NCBI RefSeq assembly: GCF_003268815.1
Contig: NZ_QLSV01000003.1
Location: 269,671-333,670 of the forward strand
Length of the DNA stretch: 64,000 nt
Direction: 5' to 3'
Source: Flavobacterium lacus
GTDB lineage: Bacteria > Bacteroidota > Bacteroidia > Flavobacteriales > Flavobacteriaceae
The notes beneath the pieces were generated by a model. It worked only from the letters and a program-made list of their open reading frames with translations. It was not told where the DNA came from and did not search any database. A program made the position numbers and the translations under genes. Positions 9,716 to 18,387 of the stretch are shown in pieces (position 1 is the first letter of the stretch; each line of letters starts with the position of its first letter).

Positions 9716-11287
9716 TTACTTCTTCAATACCTCCTGAATCATCAAATCATTTTTCAATCGAATTTCAAAGTATTTTTCTTCATCAAACAATTGTCGAGCA
9801 AATTCTGCCATCAAATAGATTTTTACCATCGCTTTATGGCTGTCTAAATTTAACGAAACTCCGTTTGATTTGAGGTAATTTTCAAACTTATCTACATATA
9901 TGTTATTTACTTCGAACTTCTTTTTAAAGAAATCAAAAGACAATCCTTCAAATTCTTTTCGGTTTTGGTCTAATTGTTCAAACACAAAATAGCTTACAAT
10001 GCCGGACTGCATGAGCATTTCGGTGGATTCATCACCATGTTTTCCGTTTAGTGGCACAAAAACATCGGGAATAATTCCGCCTCCGCCATACACCGTTCTG
10101 CCTTTTAAGGTTTTAAATTTTAAACTGTCAGCTACTTTAATGCTGTCTTTTTCGTATAATTCTCCGCTGTAAAAACGTTTTTCAAATTCATTAAAATAGT
10201 TCTCATTCCCTTCTACATATGGTTTTTGAATTGATCTTCCCGAAGGAGTGTAATATCGAGCAACAGTTAAACGAATAGCCGAACCATCGCCCAACGGCAT
10301 TTCGCGCTGCACCAACCCTTTTCCGAAAGAACGTCGTCCGATAATCCGACCGCGATCATTATCCTGAATGGCTCCGGCTAAAATCTCGGAAGCAGAAGCA
10401 GAATTTTCGTTGATTAAAACAATTATTTTTCCGTTTTCAAAAAGTCCGCCACTCGTTGCTTTCGTTTTATCAATTCGTCCTTTTTTATTTTTGGTGGAAA
10501 CAATGGGAGCGTCTTTCACTAAAAAATCATCGGCAATTTTAACGGCTTGGTCTAAGTAACCGCCACCGTTATCACGTACATCTAACACAATGGTTTTGGC
10601 TCCTTTTGCTTTGAGTTTTTGTAATTCGATTTTAAATTCTTTATAAGTAGATTCTGCAAAACGGTTGATTTTGATGAAACCGATTGTTGGATTAATCATC
10701 AAACCAACATCGACACTCTTAATCGGAATAATATCTCTTTTTAATTTGACTTTGAGTTGCTTATTTTCGCTTTTTCTGAATAATGTCAGTGTAACTTCTG
10801 AACCAACTTCGCCTTTTAATTTTGGAAAAAGAGAATCGTTTGGCAATTTTCTACCGAATAATTTATACTTGTCGGCATACAAAATTCGATCACCCGATTT
10901 AATTCCGGCTTTTTCCGATGGGCCACCATGTAAAGGTTTGATTACCGCAACAGAATCTTTGTACATGTAAAAGTTCACACCAATTCCAACAAAATCGCCA
11001 CGCATGGATTCTGAAACGCTCTCAAATTCATTTTTGGTGATGTAAACCGAATGTGGGTCTAATTTTTCAAGAATACCGTTAACGGTTAAATCAACTATAC
11101 TATCGGTATCAATCTCATCAACATAATCTCTTTCGATAAAATCGATTAAACGGTTCAGTTTGCTTTTATGACTATTGGGTGAATAAGAAGCCTGAGGAGA
11201 AAATGTATTCAATTTTCCACCAACAACTACTCCCAAAGCAATAGCAGAAAAGAGTACAATAGGCCAATATATTTTTTTAATTTTCAC
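9716..11287 (-). CDS. S41 family carboxyl-terminal processing protease
   Basis: A 523-residue periplasmic protease with an N-terminal signal anchor (KIYWPIVLFSAIALGVVVGG). A PDZ domain follows (about residues 85-175, KPLHGGPSEKAGIKSGDRIL), then the S41 catalytic core with the serine in NENSASASEILAGA and the lysine in GRRSFGKGLVQ, the Ser-Lys dyad of the CtpA/Tsp family. It likely trims or degrades envelope proteins. It is third in a same-strand set with the HupE-like and deaminase genes (gaps 23 and 25 bp). Confidence 0.94.
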   Translation of the reverse strand: MKIKKIYWPIVLFSAIALGVVVGGKLNTFSPQASYSPNSHKSKLNRLIDFIERDYVDEIDTDSIVDLTVNGILEKLDPHSVYITKNEFESVSESMRGDFVGIGVNFYMYKDSVAVIKPLHGGPSEKAGIKSGDRILYADKYKLFGRKLPNDSLFPKLKGEVGSEVTLTLFRKSENKQLKVKLKRDIIPIKSVDVGLMINPTIGFIKINRFAESTYKEFKIELQKLKAKGAKTIVLDVRDNGGGYLDQAVKIADDFLVKDAPIVSTKNKKGRIDKTKATSGGLFENGKIIVLINENSASASEILAGAIQDNDRGRIIGRRSFGKGLVQREMPLGDGSAIRLTVARYYTPSGRSIQKPYVEGNENYFNEFEKRFYSGELYEKDSIKVADSLKFKTLKGRTVYGGGGIIPDVFVPLNGKHGDESTEMLMQSGIVSYFVFEQLDQNRKEFEGLSFDFFKKKFEVNNIYVDKFENYLKSNGVSLNLDSHKAMVKIYLMAEFARQLFDEEKYFEIRLKNDLMIQEVLKK

Positions 11288-11312
11288 TTTGTGGCTTTCC
11301 TAACAGGAAAAA

Positions 11313-11741
11313 TTATTCTAACTCTTCAATTAATTCAACTTCAACACCTGCTTTTTCTAAGAATTGAATTCCGCTATCATCTTTGTAACCAGCATGGTAA
11401 ACTACTCTTTTTATACCGGATTGATGAATGAGTTTACTACATTCTTTACACGGTGAAAGCGTAATATAAAGGGTTGCTCCTTCACACGATTGAGTAGAAC
11501 CTGCTACTTTTAAAATAGCGTTCGCCTCTGCGTGAAGCACATACCATTTAGTAACATTATCTTCATCTTCACAACAGTTTTCAAAACCGGAAGGCGTTCC
11601 GTTGTAACCATCTGAAATAATCATACGGTCTTTCACAATGATCGCACCTACTTGCTTTCGTTTACAATAGGATAAACGGCTCCATTCCTTAGCGATACGA
11701 AGGTAGGCTTTGTCGTATTTATTTAATTTCTTTTTATTCAT
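11313..11741 (-). CDS. Deoxycytidylate deaminase family protein (dCMP deaminase)
   Basis: A 142-residue zinc deaminase. Zinc ligands and catalytic glutamate are in HAEANAI and SPCKECSKLI, with the upstream SYCKRKQVGAIIVKD and NGTPSGFENCCED segments typical of ComEB/dCMP deaminases. It would convert dCMP to dUMP for thymidylate synthesis. It sits between the HupE-like gene and the S41 protease, with short gaps on both sides that suggest one operon. Confidence 0.92.
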   Translation of the reverse strand: MNKKKLNKYDKAYLRIAKEWSRLSYCKRKQVGAIIVKDRMIISDGYNGTPSGFENCCEDEDNVTKWYVLHAEANAILKVAGSTQSCEGATLYITLSPCKECSKLIHQSGIKRVVYHAGYKDDSGIQFLEKAGVEVELIEELE

Positions 11742-11764
11742 TTTTTAACATCCGTTGTATTATA

Positions 11765-12358
11765 TTATCCTCTCCAAAGGTCGCTACCAATAATCATCGG
11801 AAGAACTACTCCGATTACAAAAGACGACATCACCAATGTCCAATCCCGCTTTGAAAAACGGAAAAATGTTTGAACAATATACGACAAAAGTAAAACAATA
11901 AATACAACTATAATTTGAGCGACTTCGATTCCGAGTGCAAATTCTAAAAGCGGGACTAATTTATCAACATTTTCGCCCGGTAAAATGGACTTAAAATAGT
12001 TTGAAAAACCCAATCCGTGAATAATTCCGAAAAATAATGTCACAAAAGCGACAAAGGTTATGCTTTCTTTTTTTCCTGATTTTCCGGCGGTAAAAAGATG
12101 GAAAAGGGCTGTAATTAAAATAGTAATCGGAATCATAAATTCAACCAAACTGGCTTTAATAATGACCACTTCAAAAACGGAAAGTACAAGAGCCAATGTA
12201 TGACCTAATGTAAAAAGCGAAACTAAAATAAGTACTCTTTTCCAATCTTTAAAAGTATATGGAACCGTTAACGCGATGAGAAAAAGCACATGGTCATAAC
12301 CGTCTATATCAAGAACGTGTTGAAGACCAATGTTAAAATACAACCAAAATTCAGACAT
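11765..12358 (-). CDS. HupE/UreJ family membrane protein
   Basis: A 197-residue protein with about six transmembrane segments. The family signature GxxHxxxGxDHxLF-like stretch appears as NIGLQHVLDIDGYDHVLFLIAL, followed by FTLGHTLALVLS and FGIIHGLGFSNYF. HupE/UreJ relatives are proposed nickel or metal permeases, but no hydrogenase or urease genes are in the window, so the substrate is unknown. An exact -7 box lies upstream at 12387-12394, making this the first gene of the operon with the dCMP deaminase and S41 protease. Confidence 0.85.
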   Translation of the reverse strand: MSEFWLYFNIGLQHVLDIDGYDHVLFLIALTVPYTFKDWKRVLILVSLFTLGHTLALVLSVFEVVIIKASLVEFMIPITILITALFHLFTAGKSGKKESITFVAFVTLFFGIIHGLGFSNYFKSILPGENVDKLVPLLEFALGIEVAQIIVVFIVLLLSYIVQTFFRFSKRDWTLVMSSFVIGVVLPMIIGSDLWRG

Positions 12359-12386
12359 AGATAATAGATTTAAAATTTAGGGAATT

Positions 12387-12394
12387 CAAACTTA
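12387..12394 (-). promoter_or_regulatory. -7 promoter box of the HupE-deaminase-protease operon
   Basis: The minus strand reads TAAGTTTG, an exact TAnnTTTG match 28 bp before the HupE-like start at 12358. Confidence 0.5.
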
Positions 12395-12502
12395 CGATTT
12401 ATTTTGAAACTGCTAATCTTGAAACCTTTAAATTGATGTTAAAGAAACGCTTTTCATGAAAAGAAAAATAGGGATTTCTTTTAAAAAAATTAGAAATAGA
12501 AT

Positions 12503-12510
12503 TATATTTG
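12503..12510 (+). promoter_or_regulatory. -7 promoter box of the TerB-like gene
   Basis: TATATTTG matches the consensus exactly and lies 23 bp before the ATG at 12534. Confidence 0.55.
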
Positions 12511-12533
12511 CATAACCAATTTAATACAAACAT

Positions 12534-12965
12534 ATGTCAATTTCAGAATTATTCGATAGCGGATTTAAAAACAGAAATAAAGGTCATTTTTCAGCCATTG
12601 TTCGTGTCGCTTTGAGCGATGGTAACATAACATCAGAAGAAAAGGCGTTTATTGATAAACTTGCCAAAAACTTGGAGATTTCTAAAGATGAATATGAAGA
12701 AATCATGGAAAACCCAATGAAATATTCTATCAATCCACCATATCTTTATATTCACCGTTTAGAGCGATTGTATGATTTGGCTAGAATGGTTTATGCTGAC
12801 CATGTTTTGGGACCAAAGCAAAAAGAACTTTTAACAAAGTTTGCCTTATCGTTAGGATTTACACCCGGAAACGTGAATTATATTGTTGATAAAGCCCTTT
12901 CGCTGTTGGAGCATAATGTAGATTTGGATACGTTTTTGTTTGAGATGCAAAATATGAATAAATAA
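12534..12965 (+). CDS. TerB-like family protein
   Basis: A 143-residue all-helical cytoplasmic protein of the TerB/DjlA-N fold. The typical stretch is RVALSDGNITSEEKAFIDKLAKNL, with a second related part DLARMVYADHVLGPKQKELLTKFA, the two acidic metal-binding-like loops of the fold. Single TerB proteins are linked to stress or tellurite resistance by homology only. It is monocistronic, with its own promoter box and a strong bidirectional terminator behind it. Confidence 0.82.
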   Translation: MSISELFDSGFKNRNKGHFSAIVRVALSDGNITSEEKAFIDKLAKNLEISKDEYEEIMENPMKYSINPPYLYIHRLERLYDLARMVYADHVLGPKQKELLTKFALSLGFTPGNVNYIVDKALSLLEHNVDLDTFLFEMQNMNK

Positions 12966-12986
12966 ACGAAAAGCCTCAAAATTTTG

Positions 12987-13026
12987 AAAATGCCCCAAAA
13001 AGTTACACACTATTTGGGGCATTTTT
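12987..13026. terminator. Strong bidirectional terminator between terB-like and fbp
   Basis: A perfect 13-bp stem (arms 12987-12999 and 13013-13025, core TGCCCCAAA/TTTGGGGCA) with A and T runs on either side. It serves the convergent TerB-like gene (+) and fbp (-). Confidence 0.88.
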
Positions 13027-13073
13027 TAGCGAAAGAAAGGTAGGATTAGTTTAAACTTTTAAGCCATTAAAAT

Positions 13074-14081
13074 TTATTTATACTTCGCCATAAATTCTTC
13101 TGCCTTTTCTACCATTTTTCGGCTACCACAAAAGAAAGGAACGCGTTGATGCAATTCGGTGGGCTGAAGTTCCATAATACGATTGAAACCGTCAGATGCT
13201 TTTCCGCCGGATTGTTCGGCTAAGAAAGCCATTGGGTTACATTCGTATAACAAACGAAGTTTACCATTGGGAGCTTTTGAACTCGTTGGATAAATGTAAA
13301 TTCCACCTTTAATCATATTTCTGTGAAAATCGGAAACCAAACTTCCGATGTAACGGGAAGTGTACGGACGATCTTCTTCTTCTAACTGACAATATTTTAG
13401 ATAATCTTTTACGCCTTGCGGAAAATGAACATAGTTTCCTTCATTTATCGAGTAGATATTTCCTGATTCGGAATAACGCATATTTGGATGGGAAAGGTAA
13501 AATGTACCAATCGCCGGGTTTAACGTAAATCCGTTTACACCGTGACCTGTGGTATAAACCAACATTGTTGATGTTCCATAAATTACATATCCTGCGGCTA
13601 CTTGACTCACACCGGGTTGAAGAAAATCTTCGATTGCGACCGGAGTTCCCATTGGAGTTTTACGTCGGTAAACGGAGAAAATTGTTCCCACCGAAACGTT
13701 TACATCGATATTAGATGAACCGTCTAATGGATCCATTAAAACCACATATTTGTTGTTATGACAGTTGTCGCTGCCGGCAACGGTGATGAAGTCATCGTTT
13801 TCTTCGGAGGCAATTCCGCACGCAATTTCTCGGTTGATAAGGGTTTGAATAAAGACTTCGTTGGCATAAACATCTAACTTTTGTTGGTCTTCGCCTTGAA
13901 TGTTTTGTTCGCCTGCCGCTCCAACGATATCGACCAATCCGGCTTTGTTTACTTTGTAGTTCACTACTTTGGCCGCTAGTCGGATGGAGTTGATGATGCG
14001 TGATAATTCTCCGGTTGAATATTGAAATTCTTCTTGCTTTTCGATGATGAACTCACCTAGTGTTTTGTTTCTCTCTTCCAT
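13074..14081 (-). CDS. fbp: Fructose-1,6-bisphosphatase, class I
   Basis: A 335-residue cytoplasmic enzyme that dephosphorylates fructose 1,6-bisphosphate in gluconeogenesis. Metal and phosphate binding motifs are clear: [20 protein letters not shown], the [14 protein letters not shown] segment, and the C-terminal signature [24 protein letters not shown]. Length is normal for class I. It is transcribed divergently from the structured RNA element and GNAT gene. Confidence 0.97.
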   Translation of the reverse strand: MEERNKTLGEFIIEKQEEFQYSTGELSRIINSIRLAAKVVNYKVNKAGLVDIVGAAGEQNIQGEDQQKLDVYANEVFIQTLINREIACGIASEENDDFITVAGSDNCHNNKYVVLMDPLDGSSNIDVNVSVGTIFSVYRRKTPMGTPVAIEDFLQPGVSQVAAGYVIYGTSTMLVYTTGHGVNGFTLNPAIGTFYLSHPNMRYSESGNIYSINEGNYVHFPQGVKDYLKYCQLEEEDRPYTSRYIGSLVSDFHRNMIKGGIYIYPTSSKAPNGKLRLLYECNPMAFLAEQSGGKASDGFNRIMELQPTELHQRVPFFCGSRKMVEKAEEFMAKYK

Positions 14082-14170
14082 TACGAAAACGTTGTAGTTG
14101 TATTAGTGGCACAAATATCGAAATTTTTGTGATACAAATCAGATTATTATTTTGTTATCTTAAAGAATTG

Positions 14171-14178
14171 TATTTTTG
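14171..14178 (+). promoter_or_regulatory. -7 promoter box upstream of the structured element
   Basis: TATTTTTG matches TAnnTTTG exactly. A TTTG lies at 14151-14154, 16 bp upstream, near the expected -33 position. Transcription would start at about 14185, just before the structured element at 14190. Confidence 0.6.
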
Positions 14179-14189
14179 TGCACGATTAA

Positions 14190-14345
14190 TAGCCCTGACA
14201 GTAGCGGAAAGCACGCAGCAACAGAGCTTTAAAAGGCTTGAAGCGTCAAAGCGACCAACGGAAGCTCTTGACGGTTTATAGCATTTTTAGCTTTGTGGCG
14301 ATCCCGATAGCTATCGGGATGTAGCGGATGGCAGGAATAGCTTCC
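14190..14345 (+). ncRNA. Structured repeat RNA, resembles the Flavo-1 motif
   Basis: A 156-bp element with complementary ends (AGCCCTGACAGTAGCGG at the start, GTAGCGGATGGCAGGAATAGCT at the end in two parts) that can pair as a closing stem. Inside are an AGAGCTT/AAGCTCT stem and a perfect 20-bp palindrome at 14301-14320 (CCCGATAGCTATCGGG core). From memory this frame, AGCCC-GA...TAGCGGATGGC-GGA-TAGCT, is that of a widespread flavobacterial intergenic element, possibly the Rfam Flavo-1 motif. It directly precedes the GNAT start by 7 bp and has its own promoter box, so it may be a small RNA or a leader. Confidence 0.5.
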
Positions 14346-14352
14346 AATAAAA

Positions 14353-14823
14353 ATGAACATCAGAAAAGGAGAAATAAACGATATGCCCGTTGTTTTGAAG
14401 TTGATTCAAGAGCTTGCCGTTTTTGAGAAAGAACCCGATGCAGTAGTCGTTACGGTGGCCGATTTAGAACGTGATGGTTTTGGAGAAAAGCCACTTTTTC
14501 AAACGTTTGTGGCCGAATTGAATGGCGAAATCATTGGAATGGCGTTGTATTATTATCGGTATTCAACTTGGAAAGGGAAGACGATTCATTTGGAAGATTT
14601 GATTGTGAAGGAAGCTCATCGTGGCACTGGAGCGGGTTTGGCTCTTTACACCGAAATTATGAAGCAAGGCAAGAAAGACGCGGTGCGACGCATTGAATGG
14701 AATGTGCTGGATTGGAATGAACCGGCGATTCGGTTTTATGAAAAATCGGGTGCGAAGGTGTTGGATGATTGGCGAGTGGTGCAGATGGATGAAGAGGGAA
14801 TCGAAAAATTTTTGAAAAAATAA
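14353..14823 (+). CDS. GNAT family N-acetyltransferase (diamine acetyltransferase-like)
   Basis: A 156-residue acetyl-CoA-dependent acetyltransferase. The acetyl-CoA binding loop is EAHRGTGAGLALY, preceded by IHLEDLIV and followed by NEPAIRFYEKSGAKVLDDW; the region around ELAVFEKEPDAV resembles spermidine/spermine acetyltransferases. The exact amine substrate is not proven. It lies behind the structured RNA element and 44 bp ahead of the aspartate kinase gene, so cotranscription is likely. Confidence 0.88.
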   Translation: MNIRKGEINDMPVVLKLIQELAVFEKEPDAVVVTVADLERDGFGEKPLFQTFVAELNGEIIGMALYYYRYSTWKGKTIHLEDLIVKEAHRGTGAGLALYTEIMKQGKKDAVRRIEWNVLDWNEPAIRFYEKSGAKVLDDWRVVQMDEEGIEKFLKK

Positions 14824-14867
14824 CTAATTGACTAATTGCCACATTGGCAAATTGACTAATTGAACTC
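14824..14867. repeat. Short decayed repeat (ATTGAC words)
   Basis: The spacer is built of repeated words such as ACTAATTGACTAATTG and CACATTGGCAAATTG. Similar words occur near 35999-36030, 37317-37345 and 49617-49650, suggesting a dispersed short repeat family in intergenic DNA. Confidence 0.45.
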
Positions 14868-16121
14868 ATGAAAATATTCAAATTTGGAGGTGCATCAGTG
14901 AAAGATGCCGAAGGTGTAAAAAACGTATTGTCTGTGCTACAAAAAGTGGGACACGAAGATGTGTTACTTGTGATTTCTGCCATGGGAAAAACCACCAACG
15001 CGTTGGAAGTCGTGATTAAGCATTACTTTGAAAAATCGCCCGAATTGAAAGCTTCTATTCAGGAAGTACGAAAGTACCATAACCAGATTTTGTTGGAGTT
15101 GTTTGAAGATGATAAACATCCGGTTTTTAGAGCGGTGAACGTTCATTTTGAGGAATTGGATTATTTTTTGAGCCACAACAAATCGCCTAATTACAACTTT
15201 GTGTATGATCAGGTGGTGAGCTATGGTGAAATTATTTCGACGACGATTGTGAGTCACTATTTCAACCATTGCAACATGAAAAACAATTGGTTGGATGTTC
15301 GTCAGTTTATAAAAACCGATGCGACCTATCGTGATGCGATTGTGGATTGGGAGCAAACGCATAAGTTGATTTCAAAAAATGTAAAGAAAAAAGCGTTGAA
15401 CATTACGCAAGGTTTCTTGGGTTCGGATGAAAATAATTTCACCACCACGTTAGGCCGCGAAGGCTCGGACTATACAGCAGCTATTTTTGCGTATTGTTTG
15501 AATGCCGAAAGTGTCACCATTTGGAAAGATGTTCCGGGAGTGTTGAATGCAGACCCAAGGTATTTTGAGAATGCTGTTTTGCTGAATCAAATTTCGTATC
15601 GTGAGGCGATTGAGTTGGCGTTTTACGGAGCTTCTGTCATTCACCCGAAAACATTGCAGCCTTTGCAAAGAAAGGAAATTCCGCTATTTGTTAAATCATT
15701 TATCAATCCGCTTTTGCCGGGCACTAGAGTGTATAAAGGTGCTGATTTGGAACCGCAAACGTCCTGCTTTATTGTAAAAAAAAATCAGTTATTGATTTCG
15801 CTTTCGTCGATTGATTTTTCGTTTATTATGGAGGAAAACATCAGCGAGATTTTTGCGTTGTTTCACGATTATAAAATAAAAGTAAGTTTGATTCAAAATA
15901 CGGCGATTAGCTTTTCGGTTTGTATCGAAGATAAATTTGGAAACTTTCCGGAGTTGAAAAAGATTCTTTCCAAAAAATTTAAAGTTTCGTATAACGAAAA
16001 TGTTTCGCTCTATACGATTCGTCATTTTACTGAAAAAGCGGCTCAGATGGTAGAGGAGAACAAAACGGTTTTAGTGAAACAGATTAGCCGAGAGACGTTG
16101 CAGGTGGTGGCAAAAGAGTAG
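14868..16121 (+). CDS. lysC: Aspartate kinase
   Basis: A 417-residue enzyme phosphorylating aspartate, first step of the lysine, threonine and methionine pathway. The N-terminal MKIFKFGGASVKDAEGV and LLVISAMGKTTNALE motifs bind ATP and aspartate; TLGREGSDYTAAIFAYCL and VWKDVPGVLNADPR are further amino-acid kinase signatures. The C-terminal ACT region (from about residue 310) is divergent. It is monofunctional: no homoserine dehydrogenase part follows. Confidence 0.94.
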   Translation: MKIFKFGGASVKDAEGVKNVLSVLQKVGHEDVLLVISAMGKTTNALEVVIKHYFEKSPELKASIQEVRKYHNQILLELFEDDKHPVFRAVNVHFEELDYFLSHNKSPNYNFVYDQVVSYGEIISTTIVSHYFNHCNMKNNWLDVRQFIKTDATYRDAIVDWEQTHKLISKNVKKKALNITQGFLGSDENNFTTTLGREGSDYTAAIFAYCLNAESVTIWKDVPGVLNADPRYFENAVLLNQISYREAIELAFYGASVIHPKTLQPLQRKEIPLFVKSFINPLLPGTRVYKGADLEPQTSCFIVKKNQLLISLSSIDFSFIMEENISEIFALFHDYKIKVSLIQNTAISFSVCIEDKFGNFPELKKILSKKFKVSYNENVSLYTIRHFTEKAAQMVEENKTVLVKQISRETLQVVAKE

Positions 16122-16148
16122 TTTCATGTTTCAAGTTGCGGTTTTCCC

Positions 16149-16182
16149 CAATCTTGTCATGCCAACGGAGGAGGCATCTCAC
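16149..16182. repeat. Dispersed repeat, CAATCTTGTCATNCC type
   Basis: This 34-bp segment closely matches one at 58384-58418 (shared start CAATCTTGTCAT and shared GGAGGNATCTCA end). It lies in the gap between lysC and the fasciclin gene and is probably a decayed dispersed element. Confidence 0.55.
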
Positions 16183-16302
16183 AAAGTTTGGTTAACGGAT
16201 AAAAACGATAACAGCTAAAATTTGTTTAATCTTTTGTTAAAAAAATTAAACAAAGATTTAAAACGGGTATCTTTACATTCTAATTAATTAAAAAAAATAA
16301 AA

Positions 16303-16878
16303 ATGAAACTAATTAAATCATTGACCATTTTATCATTAACAGGTCTTATTTTTGCCTCTTGTGGTGAAGCCAAAAAGGAAGAAGTTACGGAAGAAGTAGT
16401 AACAGTAGAAGAACCAGCAGAAGTCATTGAAACTCCAAACATTGTTGGTGTAGCTTCTGGAAACGCTGATTTCAGCACTTTAGTAACGGCTGTTGGAGCA
16501 GCGGAATTAGTTGAAACATTAAGTAGCGATGGGCCATTTACTGTTTTTGCTCCAACTAATGCAGCTTTTGAAAAACTTCCTGCAGGAACCGTAGAAACAT
16601 TATTAAAGCCGGAGAGTAAAGACAAATTAATAGCCGTGTTAACGTACCATGTTGTAGCCGGAAAGTTTGAAGCTGCTCAAGTAATTGAGGCTATTAACGC
16701 CAATAACGGTAAGTTTGAAGTAGCTACTGTTCAAGGCGGAAAAATAACTTTGAGTTTGGTGGACGGTAAAGTAGTTTTAACTGATGCCAATGGAGGAAAA
16801 TCAATTGTAGTAATTGCAGATGTTGCCGCTTCAAATGGTGTGATTCACGCCATTGATACTGTGGTAATGCCAAAATAA
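16303..16878 (+). CDS. Fasciclin (FAS1) domain lipoprotein
   Basis: A 191-residue lipoprotein. The signal ends in a lipobox IFASC (Cys at about residue 21), then an acidic linker rich in E and V (about 22-45), then one FAS1 domain (about 50-190) with the H1 motif GPFTVFAPTNAAFEKLPAG and the H2-like region HVVAGKF...NGVIHAIDTVVMP. FAS1 proteins mediate adhesion or matrix interactions at the cell surface. It is monocistronic and ends at a strong terminator. Confidence 0.93.
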   Translation: MKLIKSLTILSLTGLIFASCGEAKKEEVTEEVVTVEEPAEVIETPNIVGVASGNADFSTLVTAVGAAELVETLSSDGPFTVFAPTNAAFEKLPAGTVETLLKPESKDKLIAVLTYHVVAGKFEAAQVIEAINANNGKFEVATVQGGKITLSLVDGKVVLTDANGGKSIVVIADVAASNGVIHAIDTVVMPK

Positions 16879-16900
16879 TAAAGGTTATTATTTTTTCTTA

Positions 16901-16937
16901 AAAGAGCTGTTTTGCATTAAAACAGCTCTTTTTTTAT
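16901..16937 (+). terminator. Rho-independent terminator after the fasciclin gene
   Basis: A perfect 12-bp stem (AAAGAGCTGTTT with AAACAGCTCTTT, loop 7) followed by a T run. It lies 23 bp behind the fasciclin stop codon. Confidence 0.92.
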
Positions 16938-16985
16938 TGAATTTAATGAAAGAAACAGAAGTAAAAATTATCAAATAAAGTAAAG

Positions 16986-17657
16986 TTAGTGCAAATTTCC
17001 ATCAAACGGAATACAGTACTTTTCCTTTTCCGGGGGTCCGCCCCATTTTTGAATATAATATCTTCGGTTTTTGAAAAAACTTTCATTGAGTTTAGGATTT
17101 TTTTCAATCGACATCGAATTTCTAAAAATAACCGGATTAAGTTTTTCAGTATAAACCATATTCATATCCAGCAGTTTCATACGGTAATGGGCATCATTAT
17201 CTTCAAAATAAGCAGGAAAAATATTCTCATCAAACTTTCCAAATTCTTTCCAAGCCTGAACAGTAAGAATATAGGCACTCCATTGTTGGTAAGAATTAAT
17301 AAAGTGCATGTTTTTCCAAATTTGTAAAACAGATTGAATTTGTGTTTCCGTTTTGCCTAAATAAACATCATCGTTAAGCATTAACACATGTGTAGCTCCA
17401 TTATTGTCAGCAAATTCCATGAGTAAATTCCAACTTTTGGCTACACCTAAATTGGCTTCCGGTCGAAGAATTTCAAAGTTATGATTGCGAGAAATGATTT
17501 CCTGATTCCCATTATCGCAAATCACAATAGGAGTTTCGTTGAAATCTTTAAAATATTTAGCTAAAGTTTCGTTCAATAAATCTGCTCGGTTGATGGTTGG
17601 GATAGCTACCACAAAGCGAATGGGTTCTTTTTTTAACGAAACAAACGGTTTATACAT
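16986..17657 (-). CDS. Glycosyltransferase family 2-like protein
   Basis: A 223-residue cytoplasmic glycosyltransferase of GT-A fold. The start MYKPFVSLKKEPIRFVVAIPTINRADLLNETLAKYF leads into the nucleotide-sugar fold; the metal-binding DxD-like motif appears as MLNDDVYLG, and an acceptor-side segment FPAYFEDNDAHYRMKL follows. I chose ATG 17657, as the longer frame begins at a TTG. Sugar and acceptor are unknown. It is alone on this strand. Confidence 0.83.
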   Translation of the reverse strand: MYKPFVSLKKEPIRFVVAIPTINRADLLNETLAKYFKDFNETPIVICDNGNQEIISRNHNFEILRPEANLGVAKSWNLLMEFADNNGATHVLMLNDDVYLGKTETQIQSVLQIWKNMHFINSYQQWSAYILTVQAWKEFGKFDENIFPAYFEDNDAHYRMKLLDMNMVYTEKLNPVIFRNSMSIEKNPKLNESFFKNRRYYIQKWGGPPEKEKYCIPFDGNLH

Positions 17658-17808
17658 TTTGGCTTTTATTACAAACCAAAAATAGTGAAATGAACTGTAA
17701 AATACCAAGCGATAAAATACCAAATCTAAAATTTTATTTTTGTTTCATTCGATAAAATAAGGTTTTATACTTAACTTTATATTCAATCCAAAATAGATTT
17801 TCCTTACT

Positions 17809-18147
17809 ATGGCAATGAATATTAAAAGAATCTTTAGTTTTTCCAGCAAATTTGAAAATCGGGACGAAATCATTCTCCGCGATTATTTGGCGATGGAAAG
17901 AACCAAGTTAGCCAACGAAAGAACCTTGCTTTCTTACATAAGATCATCACTTTACTTATTATTAGGTGGGATTGCTATCATTCAATTAGAAGGTTTTGAA
18001 AGCATCAAATTTATTGGCTACATCTCATTGGGATTAACGATAATATTGGTAATTATAGGTATTTATCGCTTTCAAAAGCTAAACCGCCAACTGAAAAATT
18101 ATTATAGTCAAATTGAATTGATGATTAAAGAAAAAAAAGAGTCATAG
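17809..18147 (+). CDS. DUF202 family membrane protein
   Basis: A 112-residue membrane protein of the DUF202 family. The signature LAMERTKLANERTLLSYIRSS precedes two hydrophobic segments (about residues 45-62 and 70-90) and a basic tail. Function is unknown; relatives include VTC-complex-like and YidH-type proteins. It is flanked by AT-rich spacers and seems to be monocistronic. Confidence 0.85.
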   Translation: MAMNIKRIFSFSSKFENRDEIILRDYLAMERTKLANERTLLSYIRSSLYLLLGGIAIIQLEGFESIKFIGYISLGLTIILVIIGIYRFQKLNRQLKNYYSQIELMIKEKKES

Positions 18148-18387
18148 TTTTTAAAGAACGTGTAAGCACAAACAAAAATGTTTTAATTTATTGTAATTGA
18201 AGATTGTAACCTTATGGTGCTCTTTCTTTTTATAAAATATGAATTCGGTTTTTATATTTCTATTGCTAGCAATTTCTTTTATAAAAACCAGCATTTATTT
18301 AGAGAACGTATTCCAATTATAAACATATTAACCCACATTTTTAACCTTTAAAAATACTACTTTTGGGTTTTTAGAGTTACTATAACT
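18148..18387. other. AT-rich intergenic region, no gene supported
   Basis: About 240 bp. It contains only the -7 box at 18358-18365 and short frames (one of 45 codons at 18213) with no start or composition support. Nothing else recognisable was seen. Confidence 0.5.
18358..18365 (+). promoter_or_regulatory. -7 promoter box of the large outer-membrane protein gene
   Basis: TACTTTTG is an exact TAnnTTTG match 22 bp before the ATG at 18388. Confidence 0.55.

Noticed and set aside
16284..16625. 113-codon minus-strand frame opposite the fasciclin gene
   Set aside because: It is the complement of a well-supported lipoprotein gene and has no motif of its own.
18213..18350. 45-codon plus-strand frame in the spacer before the large outer-membrane gene
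   Set aside because: AT-rich composition, no conserved features and no promoter; probably chance.
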